Origin: Alphaproteobacteria bacterium
GTDB lineage: Bacteria; Pseudomonadota; Alphaproteobacteria; Rhodospirillales; 2-02-FULL-58-16
Reading direction: 5' to 3'
Length of the DNA: 42,220 bases
Assembly: GCA_024278615.1 (NCBI GenBank)
Contig: JAJRSS010000291.1
Location: 1 to 42,220, forward strand
Shown in pieces: positions 25,876 to 35,810 of this stretch. Below the pieces are notes generated by a model. The model had not been told where the DNA came from. It saw only the letters and a list, made by a program, of their open reading frames with translations, and made no database searches. Position numbers and translations under genes: made by a program. How positions within the stretch are numbered: the stretch's first letter is position 1; each line of letters begins with the position of its first letter.

Positions 25876-26847
25876 ATGAGCCACGATTTCCTGCATGAGG
25901 TGGCCGAACCGGCACGGCAGGTACGTGAAGGGTCCCGCTTCGAGGTGGTGGGGCGGGAGGATTTCTCCGAATCCACCTTCCTCCTCCGGATTCACTATCC
26001 CCTGTTGGCCAAGGCCGCCAAGCCCGGCCAATTCGTTATCGTCATGTCCCAGGAACATGGCGAGCGCATACCGCTGACCATCGCCGATTTCGATCCAGAT
26101 TCGGGCATCGTCACCCTGGTCATCCAGGCGGTCGGAAAAACCACCATGGAGATGCAGCAAAACTGCCAGGTCGGGGCTGAGCTTTTCAGCCTCGTGGGCC
26201 CGATGGGGGTTCCCAGCCATATCGGTGATGCCGCCAAGGTCATTTGCGTCGGAGGCGGATTGGGCGTGGCGCCCGTTTTCCCCCATGCGCGCGCCTTCAA
26301 ACAAAATGGCGCCTATGTCATCGGCGTTGTCGGGTTCAGAACCCGGCAATTGGTCTTCTGGGAGGACAAGTTCCGGAACTATTGCGACGAATTCATAATC
26401 TGCACGGATGACGGGTCGGCGGGAATCAAGGGGCTGGTCACCGATGGGATCAAGGTGGCCATGGACAAGCACCCCGACATAGATGAGGTCATCGCCATAG
26501 GCCCGCCGGTCATGATGAGGGCATGCGCGGAAACAACACGCCCCCACAAGCTGAAAACCACCGTCAGCCTGAATCCGGTCATGGTCGACGGTACGGGAAT
26601 GTGCGGCGGCTGCCGGGTAAAGGTCGGCGAAAAAATGATGTTTGCCTGCGTTGACGGCCCTGACTTCGATGGCCATCAGGTGGATTTCGACGACCTCGCG
26701 AACCGGCTGCGCCGATTTTCGGAGGAGGAAAAAATCGCCGCCGAGAGATGGTCTAAATCCTGCCGTGCGGTGAAAGCCACACATGGTCCGCACCCCGGTG
26801 AAACCGGGCCTCGGCCTCAGGGTGAAGGAGAACCCACAGCCGGATAG
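25876..26847 (+). CDS. NfnA/SudB-like FAD/NAD(P)-binding subunit with [2Fe-2S] cluster
   Basis: Ferredoxin-NADP reductase-type subunit of the NfnAB/SudAB family, which transfers electrons between ferredoxin and NAD(P)H; the same fold is used by sulfide dehydrogenase and dihydroorotate dehydrogenase K subunits. 323 residues. FAD domain: AKPGQFVIVM, then RIPLTIADFD. NAD domain: VICVGGGLGVAPVFPHARA. The C-terminal cluster loop GTGMCGGCRVKVGEKMMFACVDGPDFDGH gives the usual Cys-x2-Cys-x11-Cys pattern with Asp as the probable fourth ligand. Compared with typical relatives it has about 20 extra residues at the N-terminus and a 50-residue tail. The ribosome-binding sequence is weak. It is first in the operon with its flavoprotein partner and the Kor genes. 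Confidence 0.88.
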   Translation: MSHDFLHEVAEPARQVREGSRFEVVGREDFSESTFLLRIHYPLLAKAAKPGQFVIVMSQEHGERIPLTIADFDPDSGIVTLVIQAVGKTTMEMQQNCQVGAELFSLVGPMGVPSHIGDAAKVICVGGGLGVAPVFPHARAFKQNGAYVIGVVGFRTRQLVFWEDKFRNYCDEFIICTDDGSAGIKGLVTDGIKVAMDKHPDIDEVIAIGPPVMMRACAETTRPHKLKTTVSLNPVMVDGTGMCGGCRVKVGEKMMFACVDGPDFDGHQVDFDDLANRLRRFSEEEKIAAERWSKSCRAVKATHGPHPGETGPRPQGEGEPTAG

Positions 26848-26883
26848 CCGTTTCTTGCCGTGAATTTTCGGGACCATGGGATA

Positions 26884-28389
26884 ATGAAAACGAAGAAGAC
26901 CATAAGAAACATTCCGCAGGAACGGACCCCCATCGGGGTACAGGATCCGAAGGAACGGGCGGGGAATTTTGACGAGGTTGCGCTTGGATACGGACTGGAA
27001 GACACGCTGAACGAAAGCGAGCGCTGCCTCATGTGCCCGTCGGCCGCGTGTATCGCCGGCTGTCCGGTGGGAATAGATATTCCCGGTTTCATCCAGAAGA
27101 TGATCGATAGGGACTTTCGCGGCGCCTACGATATCGTCAGCGAGTCCAATTTACTGCCGGCCATCTGTGGCCGCGTCTGCCCGCAGGAGGACCAGTGCGA
27201 AGGCGTCTGCCCCGTGGGCGATACCCTGGAACCGGTCGCGATCGGACGCCTGGAGCGCTGGATCGGCGATCTGGCGATTGAAAAAAAATGGGAAAACACG
27301 CCCTACCGCGAAGCAAACGGCTTTAAGATCGGCATCGTAGGCTCCGGTCCCGGCGGCATGGCCTGCGCCGCCGACATGGCCAAGGCGGGGTGCGACGTCA
27401 CGGTCTATGAGGCATTTCAAAAACCGGGCGGCGTTTTGAGGTACGGCATTCCCGAATTCCGCCTGCCCGACGCCGTGATCAACGCCGAGGTCGAAAGCCT
27501 GGCCAGGCTGGGCGTCAGGATCGAATGTGACACGCTGGTGGGGCGCCTGTTCACGATTGAACAGATGCTCGACGAAATGGGTTTCGACGCCGTGTTCGTC
27601 GGCACCGGGGCCGGCTCGCCGAGGTTCATGGGCATCCCGGGCGAATCCCTGAATGGCGTTGTTTCCGCCAACGAGCTTTTGACCCGCTGCAACCTCATGC
27701 ACGCCGGAGAGTTCCCCGATTACGACACGCCCCTGCATCTCGGCAAGCGCGTCGCCGTGATCGGCGCCGGTAATACGGCCATGGACGCCATGAGAGTGTC
27801 CCTAAGACTGGGCGCCGAGCAGGTCTTCTGCGTTTACCGCCGGACCAAGGCTGAAAGCCCCGCAAGGGTGGAGGAGATCGGCCATGCGGAGGAAGAAGGC
27901 ATTGATTTCCAATGGTTGACCGCCCCTGTCGAAATTCTCGACGACGGCGAGGGAAACGTCCGCGGCATGCGCTGCGTCCGCATGGAACTGGGCGAGCCGG
28001 ATGATTCCGGCAGGCGGCGCCCCGTCCCCATCGAGGGCAGCGAGTACGAATTCGAGGCGGACATGGTCGTCTATGCGATTGGGACAACGGCCAATCCGAT
28101 CATCGGCCAGACCTGCAAGCTCAAACTCAACCAGTGGGGCTACATCGAGGTCGACGATGATCTTGCGACTTCCATGGCTGGTGTCTTCGCCGGTGGCGAT
28201 ATCGTAACCGGCGGCTCGACCGTGATCCTGGCCATGGGAGCAGGGCGCAAGGCGGCGCGCAGCATGAAAGCGTACCTTGGGATACGTGATACCGATGTCA
28301 TTTACTTACCGGAACCGGAGAGAAGCAAAGGCAGGCTTTTCGGAATCGAGGTCGAGGAGAAGAATTTCTCGCGCCTCCGAATTGCCTAG
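26884..28389 (+). CDS. NfnB/SudA/GltD-like flavoprotein with two [4Fe-4S] clusters
   Basis: Large subunit of an NfnAB-type transhydrogenase or a glutamate-synthase small-chain-like protein. 501 residues from the ATG at 26884 (GGGA just ahead); the GTG at 26860 would add 8 residues but has no leader. The N-terminal cysteines (RCLMCPSAACIAGCPVGIDIP, then ICGRVCPQEDQCEGVCP) bind two [4Fe-4S] clusters. The FAD dinucleotide motif GIVGSGPGGMACAADMAKAG and the NADPH motif VAVIGAGNTAMDAMRVSLRLG follow, ending with VFAGGDIVTGGSTVILAMGAGRKAA. Paired with NfnA and followed by KorAB, it more likely links NADPH to ferredoxin than makes glutamate. Confidence 0.9.
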   Translation: MKTKKTIRNIPQERTPIGVQDPKERAGNFDEVALGYGLEDTLNESERCLMCPSAACIAGCPVGIDIPGFIQKMIDRDFRGAYDIVSESNLLPAICGRVCPQEDQCEGVCPVGDTLEPVAIGRLERWIGDLAIEKKWENTPYREANGFKIGIVGSGPGGMACAADMAKAGCDVTVYEAFQKPGGVLRYGIPEFRLPDAVINAEVESLARLGVRIECDTLVGRLFTIEQMLDEMGFDAVFVGTGAGSPRFMGIPGESLNGVVSANELLTRCNLMHAGEFPDYDTPLHLGKRVAVIGAGNTAMDAMRVSLRLGAEQVFCVYRRTKAESPARVEEIGHAEEEGIDFQWLTAPVEILDDGEGNVRGMRCVRMELGEPDDSGRRRPVPIEGSEYEFEADMVVYAIGTTANPIIGQTCKLKLNQWGYIEVDDDLATSMAGVFAGGDIVTGGSTVILAMGAGRKAARSMKAYLGIRDTDVIYLPEPERSKGRLFGIEVEEKNFSRLRIA

Positions 28390-28464
28390 TACCAACTTTC
28401 GCTGGTTCGTGAGCCGCGTCCGACGACACAACCAGCCGCGAAATCGGTACGGACTCAATAATTT

Positions 28465-28516
28465 GCCCCTGCTTTCAGGCTTCGCGCCTGTGGTGCGAAA
28501 CTCTGAAACCAGGGGC
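28465..28516 (+). other. 52-nt near-perfect hairpin between nfnB-like gene and korA
   Basis: GCCCCTG-c-TTTCAG (28465-28478) pairs with CTGAAA-c-CAGGGGC (28503-28516). Inside it, TTCGCGCC (28481-28488) pairs with GGTGCGAA (28492-28499). No T-run follows, so it is not a standard terminator. It ends 24 bases before korA and could be an RNA-processing or stability element that sets the korAB level. Confidence 0.6.
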
Positions 28517-28540
28517 TAAAACGAAGGGCAGGAAGCCGGA

Positions 28541-30511
28541 ATGAACGCAAGGCCCAGGGAAAATAAAAGCAGCCGCCCGGAGGCAAAACAGTCCCAGGCG
28601 GGAAAGGCAGCGCAAAATCGCGCGCCCACGCCCAGGCGCAAAGACCCGCCCTCGCCAAAGGGCAAACCGGCCGTCATCCTGGATGAGCATATCGTCGAGA
28701 TCGTCAGTGATTCCGGTGAAGGTGCGCAGCGGTGCGGCCAGGCATTTGGGTCGATCGCCGCACGGATGGGAAACGGGATCTGGACAGTCGAAATCATCCC
28801 GGCAGAAATCCAACCCCCGGCGCGCAGCATGGCCGGCACCAGCGGCAACCGTGTCCGCGTTTCCTCCCATCGCGTAACCAATGGGGGGGACGAGGCCAAT
28901 CTGGTCGTCGCCTTCAATGAACAGGTCTTGTTGAGCCGGGTGCGGGTGAATGAGCTTAAGCGCGGCTGTATCATTCTTCTGGAGGAAAAATGGAGGAGCG
29001 ACCCGGACCCCGATATTGCCGCGTCCTATGTACAGGTCTTTGACGAACTCTCGGCGGGAGATTTCTCGGTTTACGAAATACCCATGGAATTTGAATGCCT
29101 GAAGTACGTCGCCGATCCTCGGCGGGGCAAGAACATGTTTGTTCTGGGCATGCTTTGCAGCATCTACAGCCTGGACCTGGAAGCGGCCCGGCAACAGGTC
29201 TCCTTTATCTTCGCCAAGAAGAAGGACAAGATTGTCCAAGACAACATCAAGCTGCTGGAAGCCGGACACGAATGGGCCGAGGGCAATCTCGATATCAAGT
29301 TCCGAATTCCTTCAACGAAGGCGCAGGAGCCCCAGATTGTCGTCAACGGCAATATCTCGCTGGGTCTTGGCGTATTGGCGTCCGGCATGGAAGTCTGCGC
29401 CATGTACCCCATCACGCCGGCCACGTCCGTTTCACACTACTTGAGTGACGTATTCAGGAATGTCGGAGGCATGGTCCATCAGGCGGAGGATGAGATCGCC
29501 GCCTGCGCCTTCGCTATCGGTGCCTCCTACGCCGGGAAGTGCGCCGTGACGATTACTTCGGGCCCTGGCTTTGCCTTGAAACAGGAGACCATAGGTCTGG
29601 CGGTGATGGCGGAAATCCCGCTTGTGGTGGTAAATGTTCAGCGCGGCGGGCCGAGTACGGGCTTGCCGACGAAGGTGGAACAGGGGGACTTGTTGTTCGC
29701 CTGTTTCGGCGGTCACGGTGACACGCCCAAGGTCGTGATTGCCGCGGCAACCATAGAAGACTGCTTTTATTCGGTTATCACGGCACGCAAGATCGCCGAG
29801 ACGTTCAACACAGTGGTTGTGGTATTGACCGACGCCAGCCTGGCCACCGCTCAACAGCCCTTCCCCCGGCCCCGGTTTTCAGAAGAGTGGCTCTCTCCCC
29901 CGGCGGACCAAAGCGCCATCCCGGAAGGCGCCAAACCTTATGACTGGGATGACACGACGGGTCTGGCCCGCAGATTCATCCCGGGACAACCGAACGGTAT
30001 GCACTGCCTGACCGGCCTTGCCCATGACCGGATGAGTCGCGTGGCCTACGACCCCGCCATCAACCAGGAAGGCACACGAAGCCGCAGCCTAAAACTGGCG
30101 TCTCTGCAGAAAACGTTGAAGACACCACCGGTGTTTGGCGATGAAGAGGGAGACATGCTGGTCGTGGGTTGGGGCAGCACCAAGGGCGCCATAGAGGAAG
30201 CCATCGAGCGCCTGCGCGCCGAGGGTTTGAGCGTGTCTTCCCTGCATCTCAGGTTTCTTCAGCCCATGGCTTCGGGAATCGGCGACGTGATCAGCCGTTT
30301 CAACAAGGTCATGACCGTGGAAAACAACTGGTCCGACGACATCAATGACGAGATCATTGATGAGGAAAACCGCCGGTATTCGGAGCTTGCCTGGCTCCTT
30401 CGCGCGCGATACCTGGTCGATATCGATTGCTGGTCCGAGGTAAAGGGGCAGTCCCTCAAGCCTGGGGCCATTGCCCATGCCATTCGCGTGAGGCTGGAAG
30501 GAAAAGGGTGA
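28541..30511 (+). CDS. korA: 2-oxoacid:ferredoxin oxidoreductase, fused gamma-alpha subunit
   Basis: Alpha subunit of a two-subunit 2-oxoacid:acceptor oxidoreductase, most like 2-oxoglutarate:ferredoxin oxidoreductase, which interconverts 2-oxoglutarate and succinyl-CoA with ferredoxin. 656 residues. A basic, Pro-rich N-terminal extension (1-45) is followed by the gamma domain (about 48-240, GEGAQRCGQAFGSIAARMG). The pyrimidine-binding alpha domain comes next (from about 266; MYPITPATSVSHYL, QAEDEIAACAFAIGASYAG, TSGPGFALKQE, NVQRGGPSTGLPTKVEQGDL), then domain II (VGWGSTKGAIEEAIERLRAEG, VENNWSDDINDEI). The YPITP and GPSTGLPT signatures mark this family; substrate preference cannot be proved from them. 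A purine-rich GGCAGGAAG leader precedes the ATG. korB follows after 4 bp. Confidence 0.92.
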   Translation: MNARPRENKSSRPEAKQSQAGKAAQNRAPTPRRKDPPSPKGKPAVILDEHIVEIVSDSGEGAQRCGQAFGSIAARMGNGIWTVEIIPAEIQPPARSMAGTSGNRVRVSSHRVTNGGDEANLVVAFNEQVLLSRVRVNELKRGCIILLEEKWRSDPDPDIAASYVQVFDELSAGDFSVYEIPMEFECLKYVADPRRGKNMFVLGMLCSIYSLDLEAARQQVSFIFAKKKDKIVQDNIKLLEAGHEWAEGNLDIKFRIPSTKAQEPQIVVNGNISLGLGVLASGMEVCAMYPITPATSVSHYLSDVFRNVGGMVHQAEDEIAACAFAIGASYAGKCAVTITSGPGFALKQETIGLAVMAEIPLVVVNVQRGGPSTGLPTKVEQGDLLFACFGGHGDTPKVVIAAATIEDCFYSVITARKIAETFNTVVVVLTDASLATAQQPFPRPRFSEEWLSPPADQSAIPEGAKPYDWDDTTGLARRFIPGQPNGMHCLTGLAHDRMSRVAYDPAINQEGTRSRSLKLASLQKTLKTPPVFGDEEGDMLVVGWGSTKGAIEEAIERLRAEGLSVSSLHLRFLQPMASGIGDVISRFNKVMTVENNWSDDINDEIIDEENRRYSELAWLLRARYLVDIDCWSEVKGQSLKPGAIAHAIRVRLEGKG

Positions 30512-30515
30512 TCTT

Positions 30516-31511
30516 ATGACCACTTCTGCGACGCGCTGCCTGTTGAGGACGCTCGACGAGAATTACGCGCTCGAAGACTACCAAAGCGGCGTACCGCGGT
30601 GGTGCATCGGATGTGGCGACAATGCCATTCTCGCCGCTGTCCAGCGATTGTGCCGTGACGAGCAACTGCCGCCTGAAAAGACCGTATTCGTATCGGGGAT
30701 CGGCTGCTCCAGCCGGTTCCCGCACTACATGCATACCTACGGGTTCCACGGTCTGCATGGCCGCGCCTTTCCGGTCGCCGAAGGAATCAAATTGAAGCGT
30801 CCGGACCTTCATGTTTTCGTCGTTACCGGCGATGGTGATTGTTGCAGCATTGGCACCGCCCACTGGATCCACGCTATCCGGTACAACATGAACATGACGG
30901 TGTTGATGCATGACAACGGAATCTATGGCCTGACCAAGAATCAGGCGTCGCCGACATCTCCACAGGGCCTGAAGAGCAACACCACGCCCCGGGGGGCGCA
31001 TTTGGAGCCGATTAACCCGGTTAGCGTAAATCTCGGCATTCGAAACGTTTCGTTCGTCGCCCAGGCCGTGGATTGGATTCCGGAACTGCTGCACGACATC
31101 ATCGCCGCGGCGTACCATCACAAGGGTTTTTCGTTTGTTCGCGTGGTGCAACGGTGCCCCGAATACCTGCCGGACCGGTATGATCCCTGGGTCAAGAACC
31201 CGGACCGGATGCTGCTCCTCTCCCACGCGGACGGCATTCAGATCAGCCCCGAGCTGTCGAGAGTTTACCGGCACCAGGAAAAACATGATCCCGCCGACAG
31301 GAACCGGGCCCGGGAGATCGCATCGGTCAGCGACCCCATGCCGGTTGGCGTTCTCTACCGGAACCGGAATATGCCTTGTTACGAAGACCTTCGTGAGCCC
31401 GATAAACCGTATACGCCGAGCATGGTCGGGGCCGCGCTTAACCGGGAGTTTGATAAGTTCACCATATGGCCGGAGAACGGCGAGGACGGAGGGGCGGGAA
31501 AGCGAGGCTGA
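30516..31511 (+). CDS. korB: 2-oxoacid:ferredoxin oxidoreductase beta subunit
   Basis: TPP- and [4Fe-4S]-binding beta subunit partnering KorA. 331 residues. The cluster cysteines are C30 and C33 (RWCIGCGDN), C64 (GIGCSS) and C214 (VVQRCPEYLP). The TPP motif spans GDGDCCSIGTAHWIHAIRYN (105-124) through NGIYGLTKNQASPTSP (134-149), and the conserved loop HTYGFHGLHGRAFPVAEGIK is present. The N-terminus is slightly longer than in some KorB proteins, and a C-terminal tail (about 265-331) goes beyond the minimal fold. It is followed 67 bp later by the unusual PFOR-like/ferredoxin protein, on the same strand. Confidence 0.93.
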   Translation: MTTSATRCLLRTLDENYALEDYQSGVPRWCIGCGDNAILAAVQRLCRDEQLPPEKTVFVSGIGCSSRFPHYMHTYGFHGLHGRAFPVAEGIKLKRPDLHVFVVTGDGDCCSIGTAHWIHAIRYNMNMTVLMHDNGIYGLTKNQASPTSPQGLKSNTTPRGAHLEPINPVSVNLGIRNVSFVAQAVDWIPELLHDIIAAAYHHKGFSFVRVVQRCPEYLPDRYDPWVKNPDRMLLLSHADGIQISPELSRVYRHQEKHDPADRNRAREIASVSDPMPVGVLYRNRNMPCYEDLREPDKPYTPSMVGAALNREFDKFTIWPENGEDGGAGKRG

Positions 31512-31578
31512 CCGTTTACCGGCGGACCAAAGCAAGTGATGCCCGCGTTGAGCACGGAATAGTGGATTGGATGAATCT

Positions 31579-33833
31579 ATGTGCGCGAATCGTTTAGCAG
31601 TCACCACTCTTCACCTGACCGGCGAAAAGCCCCACGGTGACGCGGATGGATTTGGCCCCTTGGGCCTGCGTCCCGCCTTGTTCTCCGCCTTCATGGACCT
31701 TTCGCTGATTCGTTACGGCTATCCCCTGGTGCTGATTCATGGCGCCGGCGAAGACGATCTCGTGCTGCCCCTTACCGAGATCATGGACGGTATCCTTATC
31801 GAGATCGCGCCGCGAGGTATCGAAGGCGAGCGCATGAGGAGACACCTGCTCGGGCTCGAGAAGGAAATCCGCATCCTCGTGGCGGGTGGGCGCGCGGAAT
31901 CACTTACGCGGCTTTGGGATCGGGCGGCGGCGGCTTTGCTTTCCGGAACCGATGGCGAGCCGCGGAGGTCCCTCGCCAACAGCCTGGAGCAGGCGCGGGA
32001 AAATCTTCGCTACGATGGAGAGGTCGTTGACTGCCGCGAGGAAACGCCGGCCAGGGTGCTGAAGCATATCTGGTCCGTGGCGCAGAACAACAAGGACCGA
32101 AAGCTCAGAGAAACGATTGACACGCTTGCCCTGAAACTTTCCCATATCCTCCAGGCCGACTTCATGAAGACGGAAGAAGCAAAAAGCGCCGTCAACCTCA
32201 AGCACTCCTTCGGCGGCGCCTACGAGTCGGTTTTTTCCTTCGAGGAATTATCGCGCATCCTGCGGGCGAGGCCTTCGGAGGGCCCGTTACCGGAGAAACG
32301 GCGGCAACGGCTCCGTTCGGCCCTTTCCGTACTTCAGTCCTGGACTTTTTTCGCCGACCCGGGCACGGACGGCGAAGCCAACCGGCCGACGGATTCCCAG
32401 GCTTTCGTTCACGACGGTATCTTTTCCGCGCTGGAGGCTTATCGAGCCCGCCAGCCGGAAATGATCGATCTCATAAAGGCCATGTCCATAGCCGAGTTGG
32501 AAATCCAGAACAACTATCGGGAATCGAAACACGACGCGTTCTTTGACGAATTCGATGAGCAGTCGTTGGAACCCGAGGACCTGGCGTTGTTTCCCGGTTA
32601 TCTGGTCTGCCTGCAGGACGGCTCGCTGGAAGCCGCCGGTAAATCGGAACTTCTCGATGCCCTATCCTCGAGCTTGCCGATCAAGGTTCTGCTTCAAAAT
32701 CACGATATCCTGGACGGACCGGCCGCCGGGTCGAGCCAGGCGTCTTCCGGCATCAAGGGCCCGCAGCTCGCGGCCATGGCTGTAAGCTTGAACACCGCCT
32801 TTGTTCTGCAGGCAAGCAGTTCCCACCTCTACCCCTGCCGGGATTCGATCTTCAAGGGAATGGCCGGCGCCGGACCGGCCCTGTTCAACGTCTTTTCGGG
32901 CTCCACCGGCGATACCCCGGCCTCAACGGCCGGTTCATCTCACCTGCCCCCCTATCTGCTGGCTGCCGCGGCCGTGGAATCGCGGGCCTTCCCGGCGTTC
33001 GTGTATGACCCTGGCGCGGGCGAGGGTTGGTCGTCGCGATTGTCGGTTGGCGTCAACCCTCAGGCCGAAGTTGACTGGCCCGTTCACCACCTGAGCTATG
33101 AAGACGAGGGCCTGCAACGGCATACCGGTGAAGTCGCCTTCACCTATGTCGATTTCGCCGCCTGCGACCGGCGCAACGCCGGATGCCTGGCGCCAATCCC
33201 CCCGGCCAGGTGGAACGACGAAATGATCCCGGTCAACGAGTTCCTGGACCTGGAGGAAGACCAAGCAGAGGAAAAAATCCCCTACATCCTGATGATTGAC
33301 AACAACAACGTTCTCCACAGGCTGGTCGTCGAGGATAAGTTGATCCACGCCGCCCGGCGCTGCCGCGGGATGTGGCGAAACCTGCAGGAACTGGGCGGAA
33401 TCAATGAAGCCCGCGCCCAGGAAATGCTGGCCCGGGAAAAAGAAGTTTGGGAACGGGAAAAAGAGAAAGAGCTCGCCCAACTCAGGGAACAAACCCCATC
33501 GGCGCCGGACCAGCCTCCGTCCGCCGGGCAGGCGGCCGAGGTGGAGGAAACCGGGCCGCCCGAACCGGCGCCCGCGGCGGACGCGCCAGTGGACGAGCCC
33601 TATATTGAAACGCCCCGTTGCACCAGTTGCAATGAGTGCACGGACATAAACGACAGGATGTTCGCCTACGACGAAAACGTACAGGCCCGTATCGCGGACC
33701 CCGATGCCGGAACCTACCGGCAACTGGTGGAAGCCGCCGAAAACTGTCAGGTCGCCATCATTCACCCCGGAAAGCCGAGGAACCAGGACGAGCCCGGCCT
33801 GGAGGAGCTAGCCCTCCGGGCCGAGCCTTTCAA

Positions 33834-33837
<4 letters not shown>
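31579..33837 (+). CDS. Degenerate PFOR-beta-like protein with C-terminal ferredoxin-type Cys motif
   Basis: A 752-residue protein I cannot place in a named family. Residues about 340-510 read like the TPP-binding domain of pyruvate:ferredoxin oxidoreductase. [20 protein letters not shown] corresponds to the strand before the PFOR NTGGQ loop, [17 protein letters not shown] to its MTYGYVYVA segment, and [18 protein letters not shown] to the VKSGYWPLFRYDP segment. The GDG-type TPP motif is lost ([10 protein letters not shown]). A Glu/Pro-rich linker (about 610-675) leads to a ferredoxin-like end with C681, C684, C687 and C723 (CTSCNECT, then [14 protein letters not shown]). The N-terminal 330 residues are helical without known motifs. 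It follows korB and probably serves KorAB as an electron-carrying accessory subunit. The start is the ATG at 31579; a TTG at 31567 is possible. Confidence 0.8.
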
Positions 33838-35159
<1,322 letters not shown>

Positions 35160-35810
35160 GATACATTCCCTCTTTTGCGATGTGTGCACTCGTGCCCAGT
35201 CACCTGGAAGCGAAACAGCGCCGTCTCGGACGGTTTCCGGGCCGCTCGTTAAGGGGTCTTTTTTTCCTGTCGGCTTCTCCCAAAAACAATTTGGGGTTTT
35301 TGCTATTTTGCCGACATTTTGTGTTTATTCTCCGCCGGCCTCCCACGCGTTCTGCCGGCCGGCGCAATTATACAATCAACGGTGGGCCATCCTCTTGATA
35401 CAGGTCATGATGGGTGAGGATAGGACCCGTAGGGAAATCCGGGAACGTGTTCACCGACGATGATCGGCGGCGTCAAGGGATGGGACGGGTTCGCCTGCTC
35501 CCGGTTGGCGTCCCCAGGAAGGGTGGAACCGCGGCAACCTGAAGTCCGTGTGAAGCCGCTTTGGTGAACGGCGTTTCCCCAAAAAAGCCCTTTACCGAAT
35601 TCCGGTTGGCCCAAGATTCAGGAAAATTATCAAAAATGGCATCGTAGATTGTACATTTAGTCTCACGTGATTGACACTGCCTTGGACATGGCCTCAAAAT
35701 AGGCATTAAACATGGAAAGTGCGAAAACATCCTTTTTGACTCATCATTATCTTTACGGTCATTGAGCTTTGGTTCCCTATTTTTATGGCATCTGATTGAA
35801 CGGATTGCCC
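35160..35810. other. 650-bp divergent intergenic region between gltA and pentapeptide gene
   Basis: It holds the gltA promoter (35367-35408) and a GC hairpin (GCCGGCC / GGCCGGC, near 35335-35365). A copy of the 14-base T-box core AGGGTGGAACCGCG lies at 35520-35533. Open frames on the minus strand here (for example 35473-35868) look spurious. Confidence 0.5.
35367..35408 (-). promoter_or_regulatory. FNR-like box plus perfect TATAAT for gltA
   Basis: The box (35395-35408; plus-strand text TTGATACAGGTCAT) matches TTGAT-N4-ATCAA at 8 of 10 positions. On the minus strand a perfect TATAAT (35367-35372) is centred exactly 32 bp downstream of the box centre, the class II FNR arrangement. Transcription would start near 35360, giving a leader of about 200 bases. 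Confidence 0.65.

Noticed and set aside
26884-28389. Glutamate synthase small subunit (GltD)
   Set aside because: The fold is shared, but no large GltB subunit is present and the partner is an NfnA-type protein next to korAB.
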